Positions 1 through 8,906 of a stretch of DNA of 64,000 nt are shown one piece after another. The stretch comes from Oceanobacillus sojae (GTDB lineage Bacteria; Bacillota; Bacilli; Bacillales; Amphibacillaceae). Each line of letters begins with the position of its first letter. Position 1 is the first letter of the stretch. The DNA lies in assembly GCF_007991515.1 (NCBI RefSeq), contig NZ_BJYM01000005.1:219835-283834 (forward strand), given 5' to 3'. The notes under the pieces were generated by a model. It worked only from the letters and a program-made list of their open reading frames with translations. It was not told the DNA's origin and searched no databases. The translations under genes were made by a program, and so were the position numbers.

Positions 1-302
1 TCAAATGGAAGCATTGGATAAGCGTAATCCAGGAGGAGCTTCAACACAATTCCTACCGACAGCATTGCTGCAAATTTTCTTCGTCCGTAAAGCAGCATAA
101 TGCGCGACAACCCATATGTAACAATGACATAGGTTAGAAGACTAATCCCAAAAATAACGGCGATAAATATAGGCTGGTCAAAAACCAGTGCTAAATATCC
201 CGGCACAACCAGTCCAGCTGGTACAATGCCTGTTTTCTCTGAAAAAAGTAAGCTTAGAATCACTCCTAGCACGAGTGCAATATATAAATCTGAACCAAAC
301 AT
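1..302 (-). CDS. pgsC: PgsC/CapC poly-gamma-glutamate synthesis membrane protein (partial)
   Basis: Translation of the reverse strand begins MFGSDLYIALVLGVILSLLF and continues as an uninterrupted hydrophobic protein off the left edge, so only about the first 100 residues are present. The early TGIVPAGLVVPGYLAL stretch is typical of PgsC/CapC, the small membrane subunit of the poly-gamma-glutamate synthase complex that works with the PgsB ligase. The start codon lies 1 base past the pgsB stop, and its ribosome site (GGAGG) is inside the last codons of pgsB, which implies translational coupling. pgsA would be expected next, beyond the window. Confidence 0.9.
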   Translation of the reverse strand, partial: MFGSDLYIALVLGVILSLLFSEKTGIVPAGLVVPGYLALVFDQPIFIAVIFGISLLTYVIVTYGLSRIMLLYGRRKFAAMLSVGIVLKLLLDYAYPMLPF

Positions 303-303
303 T

Positions 304-1482
304 CTATGATCCTCCTATTTCTGTGTGTGCTTGCAGTTTTTCAACTAAAGGTTCTGCCGCACCATGAACATTTCCAATCCCATAGATGATATTATTAGAT
401 GCTATCTCTATTAATGTTCCATAGATTTCGTCAGTTGACTTTTCCTGAAGATCAATAATTTGATTGACTTTGAGTCTTCCTGACCTCACCGCATTCTTAA
501 TTGGTTCTGCCTTTTCCCCAATCAACACGAGCTTATCCATCGGTATATGTGGTAAAACATCATCTGCAAATTGGATAGTCCGATCCACGCGATCTTCCCG
601 GCAGTTCATTACAACAATTGGAGATTTTGCAGAATAGCCTTGAGACACTACATTTTTCCAAATATTGATTGTTGAGGATGGATCGTTAGCCGCAAATCCA
701 TTGACAAAATATGCTGATTTGCTTCCCTGCTTCAAATGCTTAATCCGCATTGCACCTGGATCTGGCTGTGCCTTAAGCATTCCTCGAAATGCCGTTTCTT
801 CATCAATATCCAATGCTTCAGCAACTGCTAATGCCAGCGAAGCATTTTCCGGAAAGATCATATAATCAAATTTGCGTAAATATACTTCGGGGATTTTACT
901 ATTATCAGCAACAATCACCTTCGTATTTCTTTTTGCTGCTTCTTTTTTAAAATAATCTACATAGGGGCCTTGTGAAATAATTAAATGGCCATTATGCGGA
1001 ATCGTAGCTGTAAAAGCCTCAGCAACTTCATCCAGTGTAGGTCCCATCACATCCATATGGTCTTCCAGCACATTAACAATCACACCAATGTTCGCCTGAA
1101 GCAGTTTTTCTTGAAATACAATTTGATAATCCGGGTTAACTGCCATACACTCGCTGACTAAAGCATCAGCTCCCAGCATTGCCGCTTTCCTTACAACCAT
1201 TTTCTGTTCACCGATATTCGGTCCCTCGGGACGTCGCTGGATAGGCTCTTCCTCTGATGTATTCCAATAAATCATCCTTGCTGAAGTACCAGTTGTTTTA
1301 CCGATGGTTTTATAGCCTGCCTCTTTGATAATACCTGTAATTAATCGCGTGACGGTTGATTTCCCGCGGATTCCATTCACGTTGACCCGAATTGGCAGAG
1401 CATTCACATGCTTTTTATGGGAATTCCATTCCATAATACCGATAACCAGTGCAATCACGAGCACAATTGGAATTAATAACAT
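304..1482 (-). CDS. pgsB: PgsB/CapB poly-gamma-glutamate synthase, ATP-dependent ligase
   Basis: A 392-residue protein, normal length for PgsB/CapB. An N-terminal membrane segment (about residues 1-17) is followed by a Mur-ligase-like P-loop, GIRGKST at 37-43. The EDHMDVMG, VNGFAANDP and NCREDRVDR stretches are characteristic. The family activates and adds glutamate to make the poly-gamma-glutamate capsule or secreted polymer at the membrane with PgsC and PgsA. The start has a good site (AAAGGAAGG, 8 bases upstream). It is the first gene of the operon, with more than 550 bases of non-coding DNA upstream. In a halotolerant bacillus the polymer could serve as capsule or osmoprotective slime, which is inference. 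Confidence 0.95.
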   Translation of the reverse strand: MLLIPIVLVIALVIGIMEWNSHKKHVNALPIRVNVNGIRGKSTVTRLITGIIKEAGYKTIGKTTGTSARMIYWNTSEEEPIQRRPEGPNIGEQKMVVRKAAMLGADALVSECMAVNPDYQIVFQEKLLQANIGVIVNVLEDHMDVMGPTLDEVAEAFTATIPHNGHLIISQGPYVDYFKKEAAKRNTKVIVADNSKIPEVYLRKFDYMIFPENASLALAVAEALDIDEETAFRGMLKAQPDPGAMRIKHLKQGSKSAYFVNGFAANDPSSTINIWKNVVSQGYSAKSPIVVMNCREDRVDRTIQFADDVLPHIPMDKLVLIGEKAEPIKNAVRSGRLKVNQIIDLQEKSTDEIYGTLIEIASNNIIYGIGNVHGAAEPLVEKLQAHTEIGGS

Positions 1483-2042
1483 AACTATATCCTTCCTTTA
1501 CCATTCATCAAATCAATAAAAACACAGATTTTCACTCTTAAAATTCATCCGTTGAAGTATTTAGACACATATTGACAATACCTAAGATATTTTAACAAAA
1601 AATATATACTTTACTATAAAAATCCCTTTTTTTATTCTATTTGTAATATCTGAGAATAAACTGACTCTCTAATGTAATAATGTTGCAGAATAAATACACT
1701 TAGCACGTGCATATTGTTTACACTAAGGAATTCATATGAATTGAATGCTTGCTTGAGGTTTTCATTCTAACTTGAAAAAATATTCAAACAATGGATTTCA
1801 TTTCATTGAGGCAAATTTGTAAGATTTATTAGCCAATTTATGACTGTTGATTAAGTAACTATGAGCTTTGGGTTTTTCCAAAATCTTTATATTACTTTAT
1901 TATTGCTTCATTGAATCCAATATGCGCTCATAATACCCTACTTCCCAAAAATACCTATTCCCAAACTTAACTTTTAAATTGAAAAAATTTACTAACCAAC
2001 AGAACAAATAGCCTGAAACATAAATGCAATGAAAACAAACAT
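1483..2042. other. Long intergenic region upstream of pgsB
   Basis: About 560 bases of AT-rich DNA with no convincing reading frame on either strand. It should hold the pgsB promoter and control sites. I could not identify a clear -35/-10 pair there, nor a riboswitch-like fold. Confidence 0.5.
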
Positions 2043-2085
2043 AAAAAACAGGAGCAGAAATAAAAATTTCCTGCTCCTGTTTTTT
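2043..2085 (-). terminator. Intrinsic terminator of the TetR-GNAT operon
   Basis: A 15-bp perfect inverted repeat (AAAAAACAGGAGCAG at 2043-2057 with its complement at 2071-2085), flanked by A and T runs, just after the acetyltransferase stop. The A/T symmetry would allow termination on both strands. Confidence 0.85.
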
Positions 2086-2098
2086 ATCTAAGATTCTA

Positions 2099-2644
2099 TT
2101 ATGCTTCTTTTTTCACAAAATACTCTTCCTGTAAAATCCCCATATGAATAATGTCATGCCACTTACCATCCCGAAATAGCGTCTGTCTGCTTTTCCCTTC
2201 CAATTCAAAGCCTATTTTTTTATATAAATGAATCGCCCGCTCATTAAATGAAAATACCCGCAAGGAAACTCTATGCAGGTTCAGTTCATAAAAAGCGTAA
2301 TCCAGCAGCAGTAACAGCCCTTCCTTTCCATATCCTTTTCCCCAGTATTCTTTCTCACCAATATCAATAATACATTCTGCATTTCGGTTTTTATAATCCA
2401 TATTAATTAAAGAAACAATACCGATAGATGTTTCACTTTTCTTATCTACCAAAATATACCCTTTTGAAGTATCCGATCCCAAAATAGCATATTCTACAAA
2501 TTCTTCTGTCGCTTCCTTGGGATAGACATCTAAAGAGGGGCTGGTTGAGTGCATTACCTCTACATCATTTCTCCATTTGTGATAAAGTTCTGTATCGTCT
2601 TTTGTTATCTTCCTTAACTTCACTCTTCTAGATTCAAACAACAT
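2099..2644 (-). CDS. GNAT N-acetyltransferase (RimJ/RimL type)
   Basis: 181 residues. It begins MLFESRRVKLRKITKDD, as in RimJ/RimL-type GNAT enzymes. The acetyl-CoA loop is WGKGYGKEG at 101-109, and the VFSFNERAIHLYKKIGFE stretch is the usual C-terminal half of the fold. The family transfers acetyl from acetyl-CoA to an amine, here of unknown identity (ribosomal protein, polyamine or small toxic amine). I chose the ATG at 2644 because GGAGTG lies 7 bases upstream. An upstream in-frame ATG at 2680 would overlap the regulator gene and has no site. It starts 4 bases after the TetR stop, so the two genes are co-transcribed and the regulator probably controls the enzyme. Confidence 0.85.
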   Translation of the reverse strand: MLFESRRVKLRKITKDDTELYHKWRNDVEVMHSTSPSLDVYPKEATEEFVEYAILGSDTSKGYILVDKKSETSIGIVSLINMDYKNRNAECIIDIGEKEYWGKGYGKEGLLLLLDYAFYELNLHRVSLRVFSFNERAIHLYKKIGFELEGKSRQTLFRDGKWHDIIHMGILQEEYFVKKEA

Positions 2645-2648
2645 ACAA

Positions 2649-3275
2649 TCACTCCTTATCTGCCGCATGAGGGCAAACAATATTTTCTAAAGAAAAAAGC
2701 AGGATGGATAATTGCTCTTTTACTTTCGTTTGCTCATTCCCAAGCTGAAAAGTGTCTAGCATCAGCCCATTTATAAAAGAAATAATATATCTGGCAATCG
2801 TATCAGCAGGCTGCTGCAGTTGAAATTCTTTTTTGTACACTCCCCAGTTCAGCACCTCTTCTATCAATCTTGTCATTTCATTATAACGCTGTGAAATATA
2901 TGGGAAATCTTCTGCATGCTTTACATAATTGGAGGACAAAAAGAATTCTGCTTTAGCCTGAACTAATGACTGATGAGTATTTTCAATAGCCTCCTGCTGC
3001 ATTTCAAACCATTGCTTCAACTGCGGCCAGAGCAGTTCATCATCCGAGGCTTCAAAAAACTGCATATTGTCATAGTCGTCTTCTTTTAAAACCTCCATAA
3101 ACAAATGATCAATATTATCAAAATAACTGTACATTGCTCCTCTTGATATGCCTGCTTCGTTCATAATATCCTGCATGGATGTTTGCACATAGCCCTTTCG
3201 GATAAACACTGTTTTCGCTGCCTGAATCAACTTCTTCTTTTTTTCTTTTTTATAGGCTTCACTTACCTTTGGCAT
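2649..3275 (-). CDS. TetR/AcrR family transcriptional regulator
   Basis: 208 residues with an N-terminal TetR helix-turn-helix (about residues 12-58, with the core FIRKGYVQTSMQDIMNEAGI followed by SRGAMYSYF), then a variable all-helical ligand domain with no identifiable ligand. The start has a GAGGTGATTCT site. It precedes and nearly abuts the GNAT gene. A long inverted repeat lies exactly over its promoter, consistent with autorepression of the two-gene operon. The inducer is unknown; an amine substrate of the acetyltransferase is one guess. Confidence 0.9.
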   Translation of the reverse strand: MPKVSEAYKKEKKKKLIQAAKTVFIRKGYVQTSMQDIMNEAGISRGAMYSYFDNIDHLFMEVLKEDDYDNMQFFEASDDELLWPQLKQWFEMQQEAIENTHQSLVQAKAEFFLSSNYVKHAEDFPYISQRYNEMTRLIEEVLNWGVYKKEFQLQQPADTIARYIISFINGLMLDTFQLGNEQTKVKEQLSILLFSLENIVCPHAADKE

Positions 3276-3298
3276 AGAATCACCTCAATTAAAATAAA

Positions 3299-3353
3299 AA
3301 AACTATACATGATTGTCTTTTTTATTATAACGACAACTATGTATAGTTTTCAA
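3299..3353 (-). promoter_or_regulatory. Promoter and TetR operator of the TetR-GNAT operon
   Basis: Reverse-strand promoter TTGAAA (3348-3353), 18-base spacer, TATAAT (3324-3329). A perfect 12-bp inverted repeat, AAAACTATACAT at 3299-3310 and its complement at 3339-3350, extends as a weaker dyad inward (GATTGTC/GACAACT) and brackets the -10. The overlap with the promoter supports a repressor site for the adjacent TetR protein. Confidence 0.75.
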
Positions 3354-3413
3354 GCTTTATTTTTATCTTATTATAATACAGAAATAGAAATAATTAGATT
3401 TAGCATAACTTAT

Positions 3414-5033
3414 TCAGGTATAACTCTCTCTTTGATAGACAACTTCACCACCAACGATGGTCATCTCTACCAGGTCATCTGATAAATGAACAGATGAATC
3501 AAGCGGGTTTTGGTTTAATACTGCAAAATCTGCAAATTTACCTTCATTAATGCTGCCTTCATTCTCGTCGGTACCATTTAATTTAGCAGCATCTACAGTC
3601 ATCTTTCTGTAAGCTTCGATTCTTGTCAGCTTTTGATGCTCACCAAGTATTTCTCCCTGTCTTGTTTTGCGCTCCACGGCAATCCGGATAGAATCTAACG
3701 GCGAGATATCTGTAACAGGACAATCGGAATGGATCGTGAATGTCATCTCTGTATCTTCCGCCCATCGGACAGGGTCCAGATTTTGTACTCTTTCCGGTCC
3801 TAAAAAGTACTTTTTATGAATATCTCCAAAGTAGTAAATATGATTCGTAAAGAATGATCCGCCAATTTGATGCTTTGTCATTTCTTCAATATCCTCTTTA
3901 TTTACTGTTTGCAGATGCTCGATTCTGTTCATTATATCAGTCGTTTTTGTCTGGGCTGTTGCTTTATAAGCCTCTATCACTGTCCGTGCAGCCTTGTCCC
4001 CATTTGCGTGGGTAATCAATGGATAACCAAGCCGCTGGAAATGATTAAAAAGCTCTTCCATCTCTTCTTTTTCAATTTGTAAATCATCTGATGATCCCCC
4101 ATCATAGTAATTACCGCGGATAGCTGCTGTATGCAGCTGAATAGAGCCATCACTGAAAAATTTAGCGCCAGCCAAGGTGCTGTACCCGTTACTGAGCGAC
4201 TCAAATTTCTCCTTCAGCTCATCTGCGTTAAGGTTTTGAAGCTTTGGTTCATGAAAAAGCAGCTGATACGTAATCGCCCACCTTGTCCGAATACTTTGCG
4301 GCGTCTCCAAAAATTTCAGCACTGCTTCATAATCATCCATCCCGGAGAAAATACCGACTCCCATTTCTGTCGTATTGGTTATTCCTCTCGCTTGATAAGC
4401 CTTAACTCCTGCTTCGATATCTGCTGCCAGCACATCCGCTTCTGCTTTTGGAAGTACTGCTTTGACTTTATCCAGCGCCGGAAATTCAAACAACACTCCG
4501 TTAACCAGACCATTTTCATCACGTTCATAGCGTCCGCCCTTAGGATCTGGATCATTTAAACCGACTCCCATGATTTCCAGTGCTTTTGTATTAACTGCAC
4601 CCATATGTGCTGAACTCTGCTGAATATAGATGGGAATTTCTTTTGAAATTTGGTCTAAGTCAAAACGGTTTGGATGGCGTCCTTCAGCAAGTTCAAACTC
4701 ATTATAGCCGTACCCCCGCAGCCATCCATCGAAGGTGATATCTTCCTGCTGTTCTTTAAATTTCTCAATAATATCGCTGATACTCTTCACATTTTCAGGA
4801 GAGCAGTTCAGCTGCTTGCGAAAACTGCTATACATCACCAAATGGCTGTGCGTATCAATAAAACCGGGTGAAAGCCATTTACCTTTTAAATCCAGCGCAC
4901 TATTATTTTCTATGGTTTTATTCTGCTCTGTTATCTTTTTTATCCGGCCCTCTGAAAGCTCGACAGTAGCCAGATATACTCTATCCTTCAATAAATCCAG
5001 TACATTCGCATTAATTATTTTATTTACAGTCAT
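3414..5033 (-). CDS. YtcJ-type amidohydrolase (amidohydrolase_3 family)
   Basis: 539 residues, usual length for YtcJ-like metal-dependent amidohydrolases. An N-terminal beta-sandwich leads into PGFIDTHSHL (first metal-binding HxH). Later HANGDKA, RIEHLQ and FTIHSDCPV carry the remaining metal and catalytic residues of the TIM barrel, and GKFADFAVLNQNPL is the usual C-terminal return. These enzymes hydrolyse C-N bonds in amides, N-acyl compounds or cyclic amides; the substrate cannot be read from sequence. No signal peptide, so cytoplasmic. The start codon touches the stop of the upstream symporter gene (TAAATG), so the two are one operon and the symporter probably imports the substrate. Confidence 0.88.
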   Translation of the reverse strand: MTVNKIINANVLDLLKDRVYLATVELSEGRIKKITEQNKTIENNSALDLKGKWLSPGFIDTHSHLVMYSSFRKQLNCSPENVKSISDIIEKFKEQQEDITFDGWLRGYGYNEFELAEGRHPNRFDLDQISKEIPIYIQQSSAHMGAVNTKALEIMGVGLNDPDPKGGRYERDENGLVNGVLFEFPALDKVKAVLPKAEADVLAADIEAGVKAYQARGITNTTEMGVGIFSGMDDYEAVLKFLETPQSIRTRWAITYQLLFHEPKLQNLNADELKEKFESLSNGYSTLAGAKFFSDGSIQLHTAAIRGNYYDGGSSDDLQIEKEEMEELFNHFQRLGYPLITHANGDKAARTVIEAYKATAQTKTTDIMNRIEHLQTVNKEDIEEMTKHQIGGSFFTNHIYYFGDIHKKYFLGPERVQNLDPVRWAEDTEMTFTIHSDCPVTDISPLDSIRIAVERKTRQGEILGEHQKLTRIEAYRKMTVDAAKLNGTDENEGSINEGKFADFAVLNQNPLDSSVHLSDDLVEMTIVGGEVVYQRESYT

Positions 5034-6473
5034 TTATTCCAGCTCCTTTGCAAGTGTTTTTTCATCTTCAAGCTTATGACGCATTGCCGTCTTCACCACT
5101 TCAGATTTATCATGAGATGTGAGCAGACTCGCTACTACCAGCAGGACAAAAGAGAATGTATAGCCTGCAAGTGCCTGATCAAAGGGCATACCCGTATACG
5201 GATAAATCAATATAAATATTAATGAACCGATCATGCTGATGAACACGCCTTTTTTGGTCACGCGCTTCCAGAACATAATTGCTAAGAATGGAAAGACAAG
5301 AATGACACCATTCACCATTAAGGCCCAACGATATGCATCATTAATGTTCGTTATAAACACGGCTGCACCAGTACCTAAAATAGTTACAATCGCCACGGAT
5401 ATACGAGATACAAGCAGTAGCTTCGCGTTCGTAGCTTTTGGATTTATCAGCCTTTGATAGAAATCACGGGTTAAGTTGCTTGCTCCCTGCAAATTAAAAG
5501 AAGTCGCCCCAGTCATCAATGCCGCAAGCAGTGCAACAAAAATAATTCCGGCTACAGGTGCGGGCAGTAGTTCATTGGTCACATAAGAAAACACCAGATC
5601 CTGCTCCATATTCAAATCTACAAATTGCCTTGCAGAAACTCCGATTAAAAATGGAAAAAATGAAATTGCAGCAACAATTAAATGGCCAGTAATTCCTGCG
5701 GTCAATGCTGTTTTTTCATCCTTGGCTGCAAAAATACGCTGCCATGTCGACTGCCAGACAAGATAGAATGGTCCAACTGATAATGCATACAGTAAAGTGT
5801 CCGATAATCCATCGGGACTGATTGGACTCAAGTATTCAAAAGAAGTGTTGCTGAATAAATCTCCTAATCCCCCTACGTGAATAACAATTGTGACAGTAAG
5901 CACAATAAGGCCTAAAATAATAATAAGGGCTTGAACTGCATCTGTGATAATAGTGGCAGGCAATCCGCCTGGAATGGAAAACAGAAGAATTAATATCGTA
6001 CTTACAATTAAACCTGTGTTTAAATCCCAGTTTAGCGTGATATTAAAAACGGTGGACATTCCTACCAGCTGAAGCCCTAGCGTAGGAACAGAATACACAA
6101 TAGCAGAAGTAATGGATGGAACAATTCCAGTACGTCCGCCAAATCTGGCTGTAAATAAGTCTGCCAGGGTAAACAATTTTTGACGCCTTAGCGGTTTTGC
6201 AAAAAGGAAAACCAGCGTTAAGCTGAAGGCATAAGCCACGAGTGCAAATTTAAAATACCCCGAAAAACCGACAGTAAATCCAAGTCCTACCCAGCCTATA
6301 AATACTGCAGCCCCTGCATTGGTGCTAATGATGGTTCCGGTAATTTTCCAAAATCCAGTGCTCCATGACCCGATCATGTAATCTTCATATGTTTTAATCT
6401 TATAGTAGTAATACCATGCAACTGCAATCATAATTCCAAAATATAGCGTGAAATATGTAATATACCAATACAT
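5034..6473 (-). CDS. Sodium:solute symporter (SSS family)
   Basis: 479 residues with about 12-13 hydrophobic segments. The N-terminal TYEDYMIGSWSTGFWKITGT, the GLPATIITDAVQ stretch and the MTGATSFNLQGASNLTRDFYQR region match the SSS family, which couples Na+ entry to uptake of sugars, amino acids, nucleosides or vitamins. The substrate is unknown. It has a strong site (GGGAGG) before the ATG and is directly joined to the amidohydrolase gene. A nucleoside phosphorylase/MFS pair is transcribed divergently from the same intergenic region, so a nitrogenous compound or nucleoside derivative is a reasonable but unproven cargo. Confidence 0.88.
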   Translation of the reverse strand: MYWYITYFTLYFGIMIAVAWYYYYKIKTYEDYMIGSWSTGFWKITGTIISTNAGAAVFIGWVGLGFTVGFSGYFKFALVAYAFSLTLVFLFAKPLRRQKLFTLADLFTARFGGRTGIVPSITSAIVYSVPTLGLQLVGMSTVFNITLNWDLNTGLIVSTILILLFSIPGGLPATIITDAVQALIIILGLIVLTVTIVIHVGGLGDLFSNTSFEYLSPISPDGLSDTLLYALSVGPFYLVWQSTWQRIFAAKDEKTALTAGITGHLIVAAISFFPFLIGVSARQFVDLNMEQDLVFSYVTNELLPAPVAGIIFVALLAALMTGATSFNLQGASNLTRDFYQRLINPKATNAKLLLVSRISVAIVTILGTGAAVFITNINDAYRWALMVNGVILVFPFLAIMFWKRVTKKGVFISMIGSLIFILIYPYTGMPFDQALAGYTFSFVLLVVASLLTSHDKSEVVKTAMRHKLEDEKTLAKELE

Positions 6474-6507
6474 TATTTTCCTCCCTCTTTTTTTAAAATA
6501 ATTTCAT

Positions 6508-6540
6508 TATATACTATCACGTTTCATTTTTAAATTATTA
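6508..6540 (-). promoter_or_regulatory. Putative promoter for symporter-amidohydrolase operon
   Basis: On the reverse strand a TATAAT box preceded at 17 bases by TTTAAA, about 35-65 bases upstream of the symporter ATG. The -35 is only partly consensus. Confidence 0.45.
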
Positions 6541-6690
6541 TCTATTTTTTCTGAAAATACTAGTCAAATAGAAACCCTTATCAACACTACTCAATATATA
6601 ATCTAGTAATTTTAATACTCTATTTTACAATTAAAACCATTCCAGTTTTGGAGATAATAATAAATCAGAAAAACATTCTCAAAAAACTTC

Positions 6691-6718
6691 TTGTATTTTT
6701 TATTCAGAGTAATATAAT
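6691..6718 (+). promoter_or_regulatory. Putative promoter for nucleoside phosphorylase-MFS operon
   Basis: TTGTAT (6691-6696), 16-base spacer, TATAAT (6713-6718), about 60 bases upstream of the phosphorylase start. It lies in the 304-base divergent region 6474-6777, which otherwise shows only AT-rich DNA. Confidence 0.5.
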
Positions 6719-6777
6719 TTATTTCGTATGTAAAAAATAATACAATATCATCCGCTTCTTAAGGAGAGAGAATAAAT

Positions 6778-7515
6778 ATGGACAATATTCATTTAAACAA
6801 GGTGGATGCAGCTGATTTAGGCGAGGTTACGCTTTTAGTCGGCGATCCGGCAAGAGTAGAATTAATTTCCAGTGATTGGGAGCAGTCTAAATTAATTTCA
6901 AAAAACCGTGAATTTATTTTAGTCAGCGGTATTTGGAAAGGAAAAAGAGTTTCCATATGCTCCACAGGTATCGGAGCCGGTTCAACAGAAATTGCGACTA
7001 TCGAATTAATCCAGAGCGGTGCCAAAAAGTTTGTACGTTTAGGGGGGTGCGGCGCATGGAGTGACATGCTGTCTCCTGGAGATCTACTCCTGAATCATGC
7101 AATGGTCAGAGATCCCGGTATGCTCCATCAATATGTCAGTGATGTCTATCCTGCTGCAGCAGATCCAGCTTTATTAGCGACCATTCAATCGCAGGCAGAA
7201 CGAAATGGACTAAATGTACATACAGGCATTGGAATGACAACCCAAAGTTATTATCTCGGCCAATCGCGTGAACACGGGGTTAAAAATGGCCCGCAGCCTG
7301 ATCAAAGCTTTATGAATTACTGGAAGGAAAGACATATTCTTAACTGTGAAATGGAATCAGCTGTACTATTCATCTTAGCATCGCTTTACCAAATACCAGC
7401 TGCAAACTGTCTTGTTGTTCATGTTAGCCGTATGAACGACCAGTGGGTTCCCGATGAAGATTACAGAGAGCTGCATAAAGAAGCAGCAAAAATCGTTTTA
7501 GATGCTTGCATCTGA
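6778..7515 (+). CDS. Nucleoside phosphorylase (PNP/UDP phosphorylase family)
   Basis: 245 residues. Typical family segments are LLVGDPARVELIS near the N-terminus (phosphate site), the STGIGAGSTEIATIELI stretch, VRLGGCGA, and NCEMESAVLFILASL, which carries the ribose-binding Met-Glu. The family cleaves the glycosidic bond of nucleosides with phosphate, giving a base and ribose-1-phosphate, in the cytoplasm. Uridine phosphorylase is the closest general match, but base specificity is uncertain because the sequence is divergent. Site AAGGAGAGAG lies 8 bases before the ATG. The MFS gene follows after 38 bases in the same direction. Confidence 0.85.
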   Translation: MDNIHLNKVDAADLGEVTLLVGDPARVELISSDWEQSKLISKNREFILVSGIWKGKRVSICSTGIGAGSTEIATIELIQSGAKKFVRLGGCGAWSDMLSPGDLLLNHAMVRDPGMLHQYVSDVYPAAADPALLATIQSQAERNGLNVHTGIGMTTQSYYLGQSREHGVKNGPQPDQSFMNYWKERHILNCEMESAVLFILASLYQIPAANCLVVHVSRMNDQWVPDEDYRELHKEAAKIVLDACI

Positions 7516-7553
7516 TGAAGCAGACTTTACTAGAAAAGGCGTGATACAACACC

Positions 7554-8789
7554 ATGGGAAATACAATAGAAAGCAGTAAATATAAAAAGAAAATTCTAGC
7601 ATCATCCATGCTTGGACTAGGTCTGGAAAGTATGGATATCATGTTCCTCTCATTTGTTTTAAGTTCCATCATTGCAGAATTCGGTATTTCTTCGGCAGCC
7701 GGCGGATCCATTGTTTCTATTACAAATTTCGGAATGCTGGTTGGAGGTGTCGTATTCGGCGTACTTGCTGATAAATACGGAAGAATCAGGATATTTACTT
7801 ATACGATTTTTCTTTTCTCTGTAGCTACTGCTTTAATGGCCTTCGCAGATAATATTTATTTTATTTATATTTTAAGATTTTTAGCCGGAGTCGGCGGTGG
7901 TGGAGAATTTGGAATAGGTATGGCATTAGTTGCGGAAGTATTTGCAAAACAGAAGCGCGGAAGAATGACTTCATGGGTGACAATCGGTGGACAGCTTGGC
8001 GCAATAGCTGCCGCTCTTTTAGCTGCTCTTATTATTCCATTGTTTGGCTGGAGAGCATTATTTATTACAGGTATCGTCCCTGTACTGCTCATCTTTTATG
8101 TCAGAAGAAATTTAGGCGAAACCGAAGAATGGAAAAAAGCACAAACAGAAATCAAAAAAGGAAAAAAGAAAGACAGCTCCTTATCCAAGCTGTTCAATAC
8201 ACCTAAACGGGCGTACACTACGGTTGCATTGACTATTATGTCCACTGTCCAGGTAGCCGGATATTTCGGATTAATGAACTGGCTGCCATCTATTTTACAG
8301 GAACAGCTGGGATTAAGTGTTTCCGGTTCTTCCCTTTGGATGATAAGCACCATTATCGGAATGTGTCTGGGAATGCTTTTGTTTGGCCAGATATTAGACC
8401 GTTTTGGCGCCAAAACATCCTACGGCATTTTTCTTATTGCATCTGCCGCTTCTGTCTTTTTATATGTCTTTGCGCAAAGCGCTGTTACCATATTGATTGG
8501 CGGAGTGATTGTCGGCTTTTTCGCAAATGGAATGAATGCAGGTTACGGCGCACTGATCAGCAGCTTCTACCCGACAGAAATCCGAAGCACTGCAAATAAT
8601 ACTATTTTTAATACTGGACGGGCAATTGGCGGTTTATCCCCTATCGCAATTGGATTCTTTTTAGATAATTACAGTATAACAGCAGCAATGGCATTCTTAT
8701 CTACTTTATATATGATTTCCCTGATAATTATTTTGACGCTTCGAAATAACCCTCTGAAAGGGATGAAGCACAGGGAAAAGAATGCATAG
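7554..8789 (+). CDS. MFS transporter (metabolite:H+ symporter type)
   Basis: 411 residues with 12 predicted membrane segments. The MFS signature after TM2 is GVLADKYGRIR, and FLAGVGGGGEFGIGMALVAEVF in TM4 is typical of aromatic-acid or sugar-acid/H+ symporters (AAHS-like). A basic cytoplasmic loop (KKGKKKDSS) separates the halves, and the second signature is FGQILDRFGAKTS. The substrate is unknown. Operon context with a nucleoside phosphorylase suggests transport of a nucleoside, base or related compound. A strong hairpin follows the gene. Confidence 0.85.
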   Translation: MGNTIESSKYKKKILASSMLGLGLESMDIMFLSFVLSSIIAEFGISSAAGGSIVSITNFGMLVGGVVFGVLADKYGRIRIFTYTIFLFSVATALMAFADNIYFIYILRFLAGVGGGGEFGIGMALVAEVFAKQKRGRMTSWVTIGGQLGAIAAALLAALIIPLFGWRALFITGIVPVLLIFYVRRNLGETEEWKKAQTEIKKGKKKDSSLSKLFNTPKRAYTTVALTIMSTVQVAGYFGLMNWLPSILQEQLGLSVSGSSLWMISTIIGMCLGMLLFGQILDRFGAKTSYGIFLIASAASVFLYVFAQSAVTILIGGVIVGFFANGMNAGYGALISSFYPTEIRSTANNTIFNTGRAIGGLSPIAIGFFLDNYSITAAMAFLSTLYMISLIIILTLRNNPLKGMKHREKNA

Positions 8790-8809
8790 ATAAAATTTTA
8801 ACAAGCAGC

Positions 8810-8857
8810 AAGATCCTGATTTCATTCCTTCATATTAGGAAATGAAACCAGGATCTT
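8810..8857 (+). terminator. Terminator after MFS gene (between convergent genes)
   Basis: Long near-perfect inverted repeat: AAGATCCTGATTTCATT from 8810 pairs with AATGAAACCAGGATCTT ending 8857, with one mismatch. It is followed by a pyrimidine-rich tract rather than a pure T run, so efficiency is uncertain. Confidence 0.7.
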
Positions 8858-8906
8858 CTTCGTTCTGCTCTTTCCTTCTTCGAAAAATTATCATTTCCCC
8901 TATCAT

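Noticed and set aside
1483..2042. Riboswitch or sRNA upstream of pgsB
   Set aside because: Length is suggestive, but no conserved aptamer or terminator-antiterminator arrangement was seen.
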